From the NCBI RefSeq assembly GCF_014843845.1, contig NZ_JHQS01000007.1, positions 265,286 to 329,285 on the forward strand: a stretch of DNA of 64,000 nt. Reading direction: 5' to 3'. Under the pieces are notes generated by a model, which saw only the letters and a program-made list of their open reading frames with translations, was not told the origin of the DNA and made no database searches. Source of the DNA: Mesorhizobium amorphae. GTDB lineage: Bacteria; Pseudomonadota; Alphaproteobacteria; Rhizobiales; Rhizobiaceae. The position numbers and the translations under genes were made by a program. Shown one piece after another: positions 24,980 to 32,320 of this stretch (position 1 is its first letter; each line of letters starts with the position of its first letter).

Positions 24980-25075
24980 TCATCCGCCCACATCGAAACT
25001 CATGAGCCGGCTGTAGCCGACCACACCGGCAGCGAGGATGGCGGTCAAACGACGCTGCACTGCCTCCTCCGTCAT
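24980..25075 (-). pseudogene. N-terminal scrap of another class III cyclase
   Basis: Thirty-one codons from ATG 25075 read MTEEAVQRRLTAILAAGVVG and YSRLM, the start of the common rhizobial cyclases (RRLAAILAADVVGYSRLM). The frame then ends FDVGG and stop, 12 bp before the ligand-binding gene. The metal-binding Asp of AADVVGYSR is Gly here. Either it is a deletion scar, or the ribosome reads it as an upstream peptide of the operon. Confidence 0.6.
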
Positions 25076-25326
25076 TTCGGGTGACCCCCTCTGATGGGTA
25101 ACGGCCCTGTCTGGAGTCGAACTCGCACACAATAGCAGGGTCGGAGTTTGGAGCAATCGAGGGCTGGACATGGTTCATGCTGCCTTCGTCCGCGCCAACG
25201 GAGTTACGATGCGTATCCGGAAAACCGCTTTGGGTTCAGCATTTGCCCGTGCTCAGGCCCTAAGGAAGTCGGCAGGGTCGAGACGCGACATGCGCGGACA
25301 TGACATAATTGGCAAGGTCCGGTCCT

Positions 25327-25407
25327 GGCGCAAGCCGGACCTAGGGAGCGATGGCATAGTTGTGGTCTTGTTTGGCAGGCGAGCGAACCGCAAAACTGCC
25401 CGCAGCA
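25327..25407 (+). repeat. Direct repeat copy 2
   Basis: This is the second copy of the repeat at 22184-22257, with GGCGCAAGCCGGACCT at the start, TTGTGGTCTT in the middle and GCGAACCGCAAAACTGCCCG near the end. It lies between the cyclase scrap and the tRNA gene. The surrounding 25076-25616 stretch (541 bp) otherwise holds no gene that I can support. Confidence 0.75.
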
Positions 25408-25509
25408 TGGCCGGCGCTAAAGCATTGATATTGCTGTTGTCCAAAACCTGGGGATTTTTGGAGCCACTCCCCAGCTTCGGAGAATGATGGACATTCGGAG
25501 AGCAGTTTG

Positions 25510-25536
25510 GGGGAGAACGGTGTTTCCGCTCTCCCC
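25510..25536. terminator. GC-rich hairpin downstream of tRNA-Met
   Basis: GGGGAGA (25510-25516) and TCTCCCC (25530-25536) form a 7-bp stem, extended by inner CGG/CCG. It lies 80 bp past the tRNA 3' end on the minus strand. There is no T tract, so it is only terminator-like. Confidence 0.35.
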
Positions 25537-25616
25537 GGCTTTTGGCCGTACATCCGGCAAACGTTGGGCTTCAGGGAAGCCATGAGGGGACCGGAGAATT
25601 GTTCGGAATTTGAGGG

Positions 25617-25693
25617 TGGTAGCGGGAGAGGGACTTGAACCCCCGACCCCAGGATTATGATTCCCGTGCTCTAACCAACTGAGCTACCCCGCC
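25617..25693 (-). tRNA. tRNA-Met (CAT anticodon, elongator-like)
   Basis: A 77-base minus-strand cloverleaf with encoded CCA. The acceptor begins GGCGGGG, the D arm is GCTCAGTTGGTTAGAGC, the anticodon stem is CGGGA/TCCTG around the loop ATCATAA (anticodon CAT), and the T arm contains GGGGGTTCAAGTCCCTC. The 5' base pairs with position 72, unlike initiator tRNA, so it is an elongator-type tRNA-Met. Its 3' end points toward the accessory region, the arrangement expected where an island has used a tRNA gene as its target. Confidence 0.93.
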
Positions 25694-25930
25694 AGGGCGG
25701 CGAAAGGCTCGAAATCCGCCTTAAATTGCAAGGCATGTCGAGGCGTTCACCAAGGTCGCGCGGATATAAGGTTGGGAGGGCAAGCCTGTCAAGCTTCGAA
25801 GCGGCCTGCGTGCCGGCATAATCTCGCCATCGAAAAGCTTTGCCGGGCAGGCAATCGAAAAGGGGTGCGGGGTTGAGTTCGACCCGGCACGTCGCTATGT
25901 CTCGGCCACGATTTTTAGAGTTCGAAAACA

Positions 25931-26896
25931 ATGAAGCCGCGCATTGCAGTCCTTGGTTGCGGATACTGGGGCAGCAACCACATCCGCACCCTCAAGGCGC
26001 TTGGCGCCTTGCACGCGGTTTCGGACGACAACCGCGCCCGCGCGGAAGGCTTTGCCAGCGAGCAGGATTGCCTGGCGATCGAGCCGGAGCAGTTGTTCGT
26101 TCGCGACGACATCGACGCCATCGTCATGGCGCTGCCGCCGCAGTTCCACGCCGACATGGCGGTGCGCGCCGTCGAGGGCGGCAAGGACGTGCTGGTGGAG
26201 AAGCCGATCGCGCTGACGGTGGACGATGCCGAGCGCGCGGTGCAGGCGGCCAAGGACAATGGCCGCGTCTTCATGGTCGGCCATGTGCTGCGTTTCCACC
26301 CGGCTTTCGAGACGCTGAAGGCGCTGATCGACAAGGGCGAACTCGGTGAAGTCCGCTACATCCACTCGCATCGCCTCGGGCTCGGTAAGTTCCATACCGA
26401 GAACGACGCGCTGTGGGATCTGGCGCCGCATGATCTGTCGATGATCCTGGCGATCACCGGCACCGAGCCGATCGAGGTCAGGGGCGAGGGTGCCGCACTC
26501 CTCGACAATCTCAGCGACTTCGCGCATCTGCACATGCGCTTCCCCAACGGCCTGCGCGGCCATCTCTTCGCCTCGCGGCTCAATCCCTATCGCGAGCGGC
26601 GGCTGACCGTGGTCGGCACCAAGGCGATGGCGGTGTTCGACGATGTCGAGCCATGGGAGCGCAAGCTTGCCGTCTATCGGCACGCGGTGTGGCAGGACAG
26701 CGGCCAGTGGGCCTTCACCGCCAACGAGCCGTCCTATGTGGCGGTCGGCGAAGGCATGCCGCTGACCCGGGAACTGGCGCATTTCATCCAGTGCATCGAG
26801 ACGCGGGCCGAACCGCGCACCAGCGGCGAGGAAGCGATCAGGGTGCTGCGCATCCTGACGGCGGGCACCATCACCCACAGCAAATCCAGTTCCTGA
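25931..26896 (+). CDS. Gfo/Idh/MocA family NAD(P)-dependent oxidoreductase
   Basis: A 321-aa oxidoreductase with the Rossmann motif IAVLGCGYWGSNHIRTLK at the N-terminus, the EKPIALT catalytic-lysine motif near residue 95 and the C-terminal alpha/beta domain with LAPHDLSMILAITG, where the H is the likely catalytic His. It resembles the WlbA/WbpB branch that oxidises nucleotide sugars at C3, suggesting a role in polysaccharide precursors, but substrate assignment is tentative. ATG 25931 follows an A-rich leader. It stands alone, next to the tRNA. Confidence 0.88.
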   Translation: MKPRIAVLGCGYWGSNHIRTLKALGALHAVSDDNRARAEGFASEQDCLAIEPEQLFVRDDIDAIVMALPPQFHADMAVRAVEGGKDVLVEKPIALTVDDAERAVQAAKDNGRVFMVGHVLRFHPAFETLKALIDKGELGEVRYIHSHRLGLGKFHTENDALWDLAPHDLSMILAITGTEPIEVRGEGAALLDNLSDFAHLHMRFPNGLRGHLFASRLNPYRERRLTVVGTKAMAVFDDVEPWERKLAVYRHAVWQDSGQWAFTANEPSYVAVGEGMPLTRELAHFIQCIETRAEPRTSGEEAIRVLRILTAGTITHSKSSS

Positions 26897-27041
26897 GAGA
26901 CCGTTTGGAAACTCTACTCTGGCGGTCACCGGATGGCGTTTTCTGCACTTCCGGTGCCCACGGACCCAAATGTCCGCTGCGCTCCGGTTCTCGAAACCAC
27001 CTCCGTATGACGCGCCAGAGCGAGTTTCGAAACAGTCTCTG
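26895..27041. repeat. MITE-like palindromic intergenic element
   Basis: The left arm GAGAGACCGTTTGGAAACTC (from 26895) continues TACTCTGGCG. It mirrors the right arm ending at 27041, whose reverse complement starts CAGAGACTGTTTCGAAACTC and continues GCTCTGGCG. The arms of about 29 bp have about 6 differences, with 88 bp between them. This fits the short repeated mosaic elements scattered through rhizobial genomes. It sits between two convergent genes. Confidence 0.6.
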
Positions 27042-27052
27042 AAAAGCCGCCC

Positions 27053-28243
27053 TTATTCGGCGGGGATATGTGCCGGGCGGGCGGCAAGCCGGCTCAGCAT
27101 GGCCTCGGCCTCGGCGCCGCGCTCGGAGCGCTCGATGAAGCCGCCGCCGAACACGCGGGCCTCGTTGCCGTCGTCAGAATAGAGCACGCAGGCCTGGCCG
27201 GGCGCGATGCCGGACTCGCCGTCGACCAGCTCCACCGAGGTAACGCCGTCGCGGTGATGCAGCACGGCCGGGCGCGGCGGACGCGTTGAGCGGACCTTGG
27301 CGAACAGCTCGAGGCCGCTGGCGGGCACGTCGGACAGCGGCCCATCGCCCAGCCAGTTCATGTTGCGCAGATAGATCTTGTGCGTCTCCAGCGCCTCGCG
27401 CGGGCCGACGACGACGCGCGCCCGGTCGGCATCGAGATGCACGACATAGAGCGGCTCGCCCGAGGCGATGCCGATGCCGCGGCGCTGGCCGATCGTGTAG
27501 CGCAAGATGCCTTCATGGCGGCCGAGCACGCGGCCGTCGATATGGACGATGTCGCCAGGGTTGGCGGCAGCCGGCTTCAACTTGGCGATGATGTCGGAAT
27601 ATTTGCCTTGCGGCACGAAGCAGATGTCCTGGCTGTCCTGCTTGGCGGCGACCGTCAGCCCCATCTCCTCGGCAATGGTGCGAACCTCGGGCTTGGAAAG
27701 CCCGCCGAGCGGGAAGCGCAGATAGTCGATCTGCGCCTGCGTGGTGGCGAACAGGAAGTAGCTCTGGTCGCGGTCGGCGTCGACGGGCCTGTAGAGCGCG
27801 CGGTGCGCGCCGTTGGTGCCGGAGCGGATGTAGTGGCCGGTGGCCAGCGCGTCGGCGCCAAGCTCCTTGGCGGTCGCCAAAAGGTCGGCGAACTTCACCG
27901 TCTGATTGCAGGAAACGCAAGGGATCGGAGTCTCGCCGGCGACATACGAGTCGGCGAAGGGGTCGATGACCGCCTTGCGGAAGCGCTCCTCGTAGTCGAG
28001 CACGTAGTGGGGAATGCCGAGCGTCTCGGAGACGCGGCGGGCATCGTCGATATCCTGGCCGGCGCAGCAGGAACCGGCCCGGTGTGTCGCGGCGCCATGG
28101 TCGTAGAGCTGCAGTGTGACGCCGACGACGTCATAGCCTTCGCGTTTCAACAGGCCGGCAACGACCGATGAATCGACGCCGCCCGACATGGCGACAACGA
28201 CACGGGTGGCTTCGGGACGTCCTGGAAGGTCGAGGCTGTTCAT
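27053..28243 (-). CDS. mnmA: tRNA 2-thiouridylase MnmA
   Basis: A 396-aa tRNA-specific 2-thiouridylase that, with the sulfur relay, makes 2-thiouridine at position 34 of Lys, Glu and Gln tRNAs. The PP-loop ATP site is [20 protein letters not shown], the catalytic cysteines lie in [13 protein letters not shown] and [12 protein letters not shown], and [19 protein letters not shown] and GQRRGIGIA are family signatures. The C-terminal beta barrel is complete. The start at 28243 (MNSLDL) is favoured by GAAAGAA upstream. It is a single gene, transcribed away from sciP. Confidence 0.96.
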   Translation of the reverse strand: MNSLDLPGRPEATRVVVAMSGGVDSSVVAGLLKREGYDVVGVTLQLYDHGAATHRAGSCCAGQDIDDARRVSETLGIPHYVLDYEERFRKAVIDPFADSYVAGETPIPCVSCNQTVKFADLLATAKELGADALATGHYIRSGTNGAHRALYRPVDADRDQSYFLFATTQAQIDYLRFPLGGLSKPEVRTIAEEMGLTVAAKQDSQDICFVPQGKYSDIIAKLKPAAANPGDIVHIDGRVLGRHEGILRYTIGQRRGIGIASGEPLYVVHLDADRARVVVGPREALETHKIYLRNMNWLGDGPLSDVPASGLELFAKVRSTRPPRPAVLHHRDGVTSVELVDGESGIAPGQACVLYSDDGNEARVFGGGFIERSERGAEAEAMLSRLAARPAHIPAE

Positions 28244-28420
28244 GGTTCTTTCGTTCTGCGTGGCGCCTGAATGCCAATGGCCGGAATATAGGTCAAGCAC
28301 CTGCGCGGCGCCAGCATCTCGCGCCCAAGCGATTTTTGCCTGCGAATCCAGCGTCCGATGGCCGATACCTCAAATGCCGACGAAAAGACTAACGCGGCGT
28401 TCATGATCCTTACCTAGCTA

Positions 28421-28435
28421 TTAGGGTTCGCTTAG
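28421..28435 (+). promoter_or_regulatory. CtrA-like site upstream of sciP
   Basis: TTAG-N7-TTAG occurs 68-82 bp before the sciP start codon. The CtrA consensus is TTAA-N7-TTAA, so each half has one mismatch while the spacing is exact. CtrA control of sciP is known in Caulobacter, which makes the site plausible here. Confidence 0.35.
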
Positions 28436-28502
28436 GCAATTTTTAAAGCTGTGGCGGTACTGTGGCGGGGATTGGGTCTTTGAGTTTTTTGTAGAGAGTA
28501 CG

Positions 28503-28778
28503 ATGACCGATCTAGTTAGACCGCGAGTCAAATATGTTATCGGGCCTGACGGCAGCCCTCTCACGATTGCCGATCTGCCGCCGACGAACACACGGCGCTG
28601 GGTTATTCGGCGCAAGGCGGAAGTGGTGGCTGCGGTACGCGGCGGCCTTTTGAGTCTTGAAGAGGCATGTCAGCGCTACAAGCTCACCACCGAGGAATTC
28701 CTGTCCTGGCAGGCGTCGATCGATGAATACGGCCTTGCCGGGCTGCGCACGACGCGCATCCAGCAATACCGGCACTAG
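28503..28778 (+). CDS. sciP: CtrA inhibitor SciP (DUF1153 HTH protein)
   Basis: A 91-aa protein matching SciP/DUF1153 end to end: YVIGPDGSPLTIADLPPTNT, RRWVIRRKAEVVAAVRGGL, the HTH LSLEEACQRYKLTTEEFLSW and the C-terminal YGLAGLRTTRIQQYR. In Caulobacter SciP binds DNA-bound CtrA and blocks its transcriptional activity during G1, tying flagellar and division genes to the cell cycle. ATG 28503 starts the conserved MTDLVRPRVKYV. A strong intrinsic terminator follows. It lies near ctrA and chpT, in keeping with a shared regulatory network. Confidence 0.93.
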   Translation: MTDLVRPRVKYVIGPDGSPLTIADLPPTNTRRWVIRRKAEVVAAVRGGLLSLEEACQRYKLTTEEFLSWQASIDEYGLAGLRTTRIQQYRH

Positions 28779-28800
28779 ACAAGGCCGGGTCAAGGATAGA

Positions 28801-28828
28801 GGGCGCGGCAATGCCGCGCCCTTTTGTT
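28801..28828 (+). terminator. Intrinsic terminator of sciP
   Basis: GGGCGCGGC and GCCGCGCCC make a perfect 9-bp stem with a 3-base loop (28801-28821), followed by TTTTGTTG. It is 22 bp after the sciP stop codon and also lies past the 3' end of the convergent oxidoreductase gene. Confidence 0.9.
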
Positions 28829-28848
28829 GCTGGAACGATCCCTGTACC

Positions 28849-29514
28849 TCAGACCGTCAGCACCACCTTGCCGATCGGCCTGGTGGCGAGAAAGGCATGG
28901 GCGGCACCGGCTTCTTCCAGCGGTCCCGTGGTGTAGTCGATGACCTCATCGGCGCCGAGCGAGCGGACGAAGTCGAGCTTTTCCGGGCTGGCCGTGGCGA
29001 TGACATAGGCGCCGCGCGCCTTGGCGATCTGCACCGCCAGATGACCGACACCGCCGGCCGCCGCGTGGATCAGCACACGCTGGCCCTGTTTCAGGCGGCC
29101 ATGGCGAATGAGGCCCTGCCATGCCGTCAGGCCGGCCAGCGGCAGCGCAGCGGCTTGAACGTGGTCGATGCCTTCAGGCTTCGGCGCGATTTCGTCCACT
29201 GGCGCGACCGCCAGTTCGGCACAGGCGGCCGCTTGCCTGGGAAAGCGCGGCATGCCGAACACCGCGTCGCCGATCTTGAGGCCGGTCACGTCAGGGCCTA
29301 GTGCCTCGATGGTTCCCGAGATGTCCCAGCCGAGGATGAAGGGCGGTTCGCCAAGCAGCGGGTAATAGCCGGCACGAACGGCGCCATCGACGGGGTTGAT
29401 GCCTGCCGCCTTGACGCGGACAAGCACCTCGCCGGCCTTTGGCGAGGGGTCGGGCCGATCGGCGATGACGAGGACGTCGGGTCCGCCGACGGAGTTCTGG
29501 ATAATGGCACGCAT
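28849..29514 (-). CDS. Quinone/zinc-free alcohol dehydrogenase, internally deleted
   Basis: An MDR-family quinone oxidoreductase-like protein of 221 aa; relatives are about 305 aa. The GroES-like half (AIIQNSVGGPDVLVIADRPD to VFGMPRFPRQAAACAELAV) and the nucleotide motif HAAAGGVGHLAVQIAKARGA are normal. After LGADEVIDYTTG the sequence jumps directly to the usual C-terminal end, EEAGAAHAFLATRPIGKVVL, so about 85 residues are missing in frame. The missing piece includes part of the coenzyme fold, so activity is doubtful. It is divergent from the HxlR regulator, its probable controller. Confidence 0.8.
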   Translation of the reverse strand: MRAIIQNSVGGPDVLVIADRPDPSPKAGEVLVRVKAAGINPVDGAVRAGYYPLLGEPPFILGWDISGTIEALGPDVTGLKIGDAVFGMPRFPRQAAACAELAVAPVDEIAPKPEGIDHVQAAALPLAGLTAWQGLIRHGRLKQGQRVLIHAAAGGVGHLAVQIAKARGAYVIATASPEKLDFVRSLGADEVIDYTTGPLEEAGAAHAFLATRPIGKVVLTV

Positions 29515-29540
29515 GGAAATCTCCTGCTGGTTGGTGCGCC

Positions 29541-29557
29541 ACTATCATTTGGATAGT
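29541..29557. promoter_or_regulatory. Candidate HxlR operator
   Basis: ACTATC-ATTTG-GATAGT is a 17-bp palindrome in the 89-bp gap between the divergent oxidoreductase and HxlR genes. AT-rich repeats with TATAGTATATAC follow it. HxlR proteins usually bind such sites next to their own gene. Confidence 0.5.
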
Positions 29558-29603
29558 AATATTCTCTTGTATAGTATATACATTTTCTATATATAGGTAC
29601 CTC

Positions 29604-30008
29604 ATGGATAGTGAAGATAACTCTTCGTTCGGTTACGACGCCTTCCGGCGGACGTGCCCATCGCACACCGTGCTCGAGACGCTGGCCAACAAATGGGTGT
29701 ATCTGGTCGTTTGCGCCTTGCGCCGTGGCCGGCTGCGCAATGGCGAACTGGCGCGCAAGCTCGAAGGCGTCACGCCGAAGATGCTGACGCAGACGCTGCG
29801 CATCCTCGAACGCGACGGCATCGTGCGGCGCGAGATCTTTCCAGTCATTCCGCCGCGGGTCGAATACGAGCTGACCGAACTCGGCCAGAACCTGGCGGGA
29901 CTGCTCAATCAGATACGGTCCTGGTCGGAGCAGCATGTGCCTGACATCAAGGATGCCCGCGCGCGGGCATCGATGGAATCTCAAGAGGATTCTGTGGCGC
30001 GGGGCTGA
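29604..30008 (+). CDS. HxlR family transcriptional regulator
   Basis: A 134-aa HxlR-type winged-helix protein with the conserved cysteine in RRTCPSHTVLETLANKW, the HTH NGELARKLEGVTPKMLTQTL, RILERDGIVRREIFPVIPP and VEYELTELGQNL. Members sense electrophiles, quinones or aldehydes through that cysteine and control a neighbouring oxidoreductase. Divergent arrangement with the quinone oxidoreductase-like gene and a palindrome in between fits this. Confidence 0.92.
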   Translation: MDSEDNSSFGYDAFRRTCPSHTVLETLANKWVYLVVCALRRGRLRNGELARKLEGVTPKMLTQTLRILERDGIVRREIFPVIPPRVEYELTELGQNLAGLLNQIRSWSEQHVPDIKDARARASMESQEDSVARG

Positions 30009-30082
30009 GGCCGGCATCAGCCTGGTCAGGTTCCGGCTGCGGCAGCGTCGACGGCGTTCCGGGTACGCCGATTGACCAGTTT

Positions 30083-30460
30083 TCAGCCGATCATGGCGCT
30101 GCGGCCACCCAGTTCAGCATCGCGGATCTTGGTGTCGCGCGATTCGAGCATCTCCGCCTTGGAAAGCTCCGCTTCAGCTTCGCCGAGTAATGATTCGGCG
30201 ATGCTTCGCTGCTGGGCGAGGTCGCTTTGAGAATTTCTGAGGTTGTCGCGGCGCAAGCGTGCCGCCTTGGCGAAGGTCGGATAGGCAAAATGGTTGATGT
30301 CGGTGATGCCGGCCTTCTTCTCTTCAGCGGTGATCTGAAGCTCCAGTTCGACAGCCATGCGTTCGAACTCGGCGATCATCATGTCGAGCTGCAGCAGCTG
30401 CCGCCGCTTCTCATTCACCTGAAACTGCTTCAGCCGAACGAGGTTTTCACGTGACTTCAT
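30083..30460 (-). CDS. fliJ: Flagellar export protein FliJ
   Basis: A 125-aa, almost entirely helical coiled-coil protein of the alphaproteobacterial FliJ group, with SRENLVRLKQFQVNEKRRQL, MIAEFERMAVELELQI and RRDNLRNSQSDLAQQRS. FliJ links FliI and FlhA in the flagellar type III export machine. GGGAG ten bases before ATG 30460 sets the start. fliI is not adjacent in this window, but fliJ next to ctrA fits known rhizobial order. The assignment relies on length and helical pattern as well as position. Confidence 0.78.
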   Translation of the reverse strand: MKSRENLVRLKQFQVNEKRRQLLQLDMMIAEFERMAVELELQITAEEKKAGITDINHFAYPTFAKAARLRRDNLRNSQSDLAQQRSIAESLLGEAEAELSKAEMLESRDTKIRDAELGGRSAMIG

Positions 30461-30679
30461 GATTCGGTACTCCCGGAAACGCACACCCGCACATATCGTC
30501 CAAACCGCCTGGAAAGGCCCAGGCGTCACCCGTTTCCCCCGGCTTTCCCCGAACTATGGGAAACAAACTCCTAAAGTTTTTTGCCGGCGGTAACCATTCG
30601 TTTACGGGCATTGTTAATCATACGGGCGAGGACTTAAGGCCGGGTAAAAATTCCGGTTTTCGGCGGAAAGCCAACCGGC

Positions 30680-30825
30680 GAGTCCCTGGAGTCACTTAGG
30701 CTGACTTATTAATGTGGTGCATTAGCGGTTTTGGTCTGTGATTCGTTATTAGATTCAAGAGGGTGTAGAAAGGGGTTAAAAAATCTGGTATCGTCCTCGG
30801 CACGAAATTAGGTTTTGTTAACCAT
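30680..30825 (+). promoter_or_regulatory. ctrA promoter region with clustered GANTC sites and a CtrA half-site
   Basis: The 449-bp gap upstream of ctrA contains four GANTC sites within 77 bp (30680, 30689, 30740, 30752), far above the about 0.3 expected by chance. TTAACCAT, a CtrA half-site form, is at 30818-30825. In Caulobacter GANTC methylation by CcrM and CtrA autoregulation control this promoter. The rest of the gap holds no gene. Confidence 0.6.
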
Positions 30826-30909
30826 TCGGTGGCACCTTCTGTTCAGGCAATCACTGCTCCGGTCCGGGACGGGTCGTGACATGGACCGGCAGCAGAAAAG
30901 GGGAATGAA

Positions 30910-31605
30910 ATGCGTGTTCTGCTGATTGAAGATGACAGTGCAACCGCACAAAGCATCGAATTGATGCTGAAATCCGAAAGTTTTAATGTTTACACGACCG
31001 ATCTCGGCGAAGAGGGCGTCGATCTCGGAAAGCTCTACGACTACGACATCATCCTTCTCGATCTCAATCTACCCGACATGTCGGGTTACGAAGTCTTGAG
31101 AACACTTCGCCTCTCCAAGGTGAAGACACCGATCCTGATCCTGTCCGGCATGGCCGGCATCGAGGACAAGGTGCGCGGCCTCGGCTTCGGTGCCGACGAC
31201 TATATGACCAAGCCTTTCCACAAGGACGAGCTGGTGGCGCGCATCCATGCCATCGTGCGGCGCTCCAAGGGCCATGCCCAGTCTGTCATCACCACAGGCG
31301 ACCTGGTGGTCAATCTCGACGCGAAGACCGTCGAAGTCGGCGGCCAGCGCGTTCACCTGACCGGCAAGGAATATCAGATGCTGGAGCTGCTCTCGCTGCG
31401 CAAGGGCACCACGCTGACCAAGGAAATGTTCCTCAACCACCTCTATGGCGGCATGGACGAACCGGAACTGAAGATCATCGACGTCTTCATCTGCAAGCTG
31501 CGCAAGAAGCTTGACGCCGCGTCCGGTGGCCAAAATTACATCGAGACGGTCTGGGGCCGCGGCTATGTGCTGCGCGAACCGGAAGACATTCGCGTCAGCG
31601 CCTGA
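30910..31605 (+). CDS. ctrA: Cell-cycle master response regulator CtrA
   Basis: A 231-aa OmpR-type response regulator nearly canonical for CtrA. The receiver domain has acidic pocket [20 protein letters not shown], phospho-accepting Asp in [15 protein letters not shown], Thr/Ser in [13 protein letters not shown] and Lys in [20 protein letters not shown]. The DNA-binding domain contains [19 protein letters not shown] and [20 protein letters not shown]. It controls division, flagella and DNA methylation genes and is essential in most alphaproteobacteria. The C-terminal tail ([10 protein letters not shown]) is short, as in rhizobia. A good terminator follows. Confidence 0.98.
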   Translation: MRVLLIEDDSATAQSIELMLKSESFNVYTTDLGEEGVDLGKLYDYDIILLDLNLPDMSGYEVLRTLRLSKVKTPILILSGMAGIEDKVRGLGFGADDYMTKPFHKDELVARIHAIVRRSKGHAQSVITTGDLVVNLDAKTVEVGGQRVHLTGKEYQMLELLSLRKGTTLTKEMFLNHLYGGMDEPELKIIDVFICKLRKKLDAASGGQNYIETVWGRGYVLREPEDIRVSA

Positions 31606-31632
31606 GCAAAGACCTTCGTTTGATTTCCAACA

Positions 31633-31658
31633 AAAAACCCGGCTTCGGCCGGGTTTTT
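31633..31658. terminator. Bidirectional intrinsic terminator
   Basis: A-rich bases, CCCGGC, the tetraloop TTCG and GCCGGG, then TTTTT, form a symmetric 11-bp hairpin. It can end ctrA on the plus strand and the response-regulator gene on the minus strand. Confidence 0.95.
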
Positions 31659-31701
31659 GCATGCTGGGCGTTGAAGTCGCCCGCTATCCGATGCTGGCGA
31701 A

Positions 31702-32070
31702 TCAGGCGGCGATTTTCAGGGCACGGAAACGCTCGAGCAATTGCGGCCGGTTGAACGGCTTCAGCAGATAACCCTGAGCGCCGGCGCGCTTTGCCTTCAT
31801 GATCGAGGCGACGTCGACCTCGACCAGCGAAACCAGGATCTGCGGCTTGACCACGCTCTCCATGGCGCGGATGCGGCGGATGAGGTCCACGGCCTGCACA
31901 TCCGGCAAGGCGCCGTCGATGACGATGACGTCGGGCATGTCGGCGGCGCACATCTCGATCGCGTCGAGCCCCGTGGCCGCTTCGATCACGGTCAAATCGG
32001 AGCCGCCAAGGATGCGCTTTGCAACCTTCCGGATGACGCTCGAATCGTCGACGAACAGGCAGCGTTTCAT
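31702..32070 (-). CDS. Single-domain response regulator (receiver only)
   Basis: A 122-aa stand-alone receiver domain with no output domain: acidic pair in CLFVDDSSVIRKVAKRIL, phospho-accepting Asp in DVIVIDGALPDVQAVDLI, and Lys in GAQGYLLKPFNRPQLLERF. It lies just before chpT on the same strand as chpT, within the CtrA block. It could be an alternative phosphate acceptor of ChpT-like phosphotransferases or a sink, but it is not identical to CpdR or DivK from what can be seen. The 250 bp between it and chpT suggest its own promoter. Confidence 0.85.
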   Translation of the reverse strand: MKRCLFVDDSSVIRKVAKRILGGSDLTVIEAATGLDAIEMCAADMPDVIVIDGALPDVQAVDLIRRIRAMESVVKPQILVSLVEVDVASIMKAKRAGAQGYLLKPFNRPQLLERFRALKIAA

Positions 32071-32320
32071 TTCCGGGTCCTCTCAGCCATCTGGCGAACC
32101 GGCAATCTGCGGGCAACCACGAGGCATACTAGAGCAATCTGGTAAAGAAGCCGAAAAGCCGTTAGGTAAAGTTTTTGCAAAGATACGCCGCGCGAGTCTT
32201 TTTCGTCGCGAATGCCGCGAGACCAAGCCGGCAAAACTTGCTCTGCCTGAATTATCGCCGAATCAACAAATATTAGCAGAAATAAATACTTTGGCTGTTC
32301 TTGCCGACTGGGCGAAGGGT

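Noticed and set aside
1..25600. Insertion sequence (DDE transposase)
   Set aside because: No transposase of the IS families was recognised; mobile DNA here is of the serine recombinase type.
25895..26929. A 344-codon minus-strand open frame over the Gfo/Idh/MocA gene
   Set aside because: It is antisense to a clear oxidoreductase, with no motif of its own.
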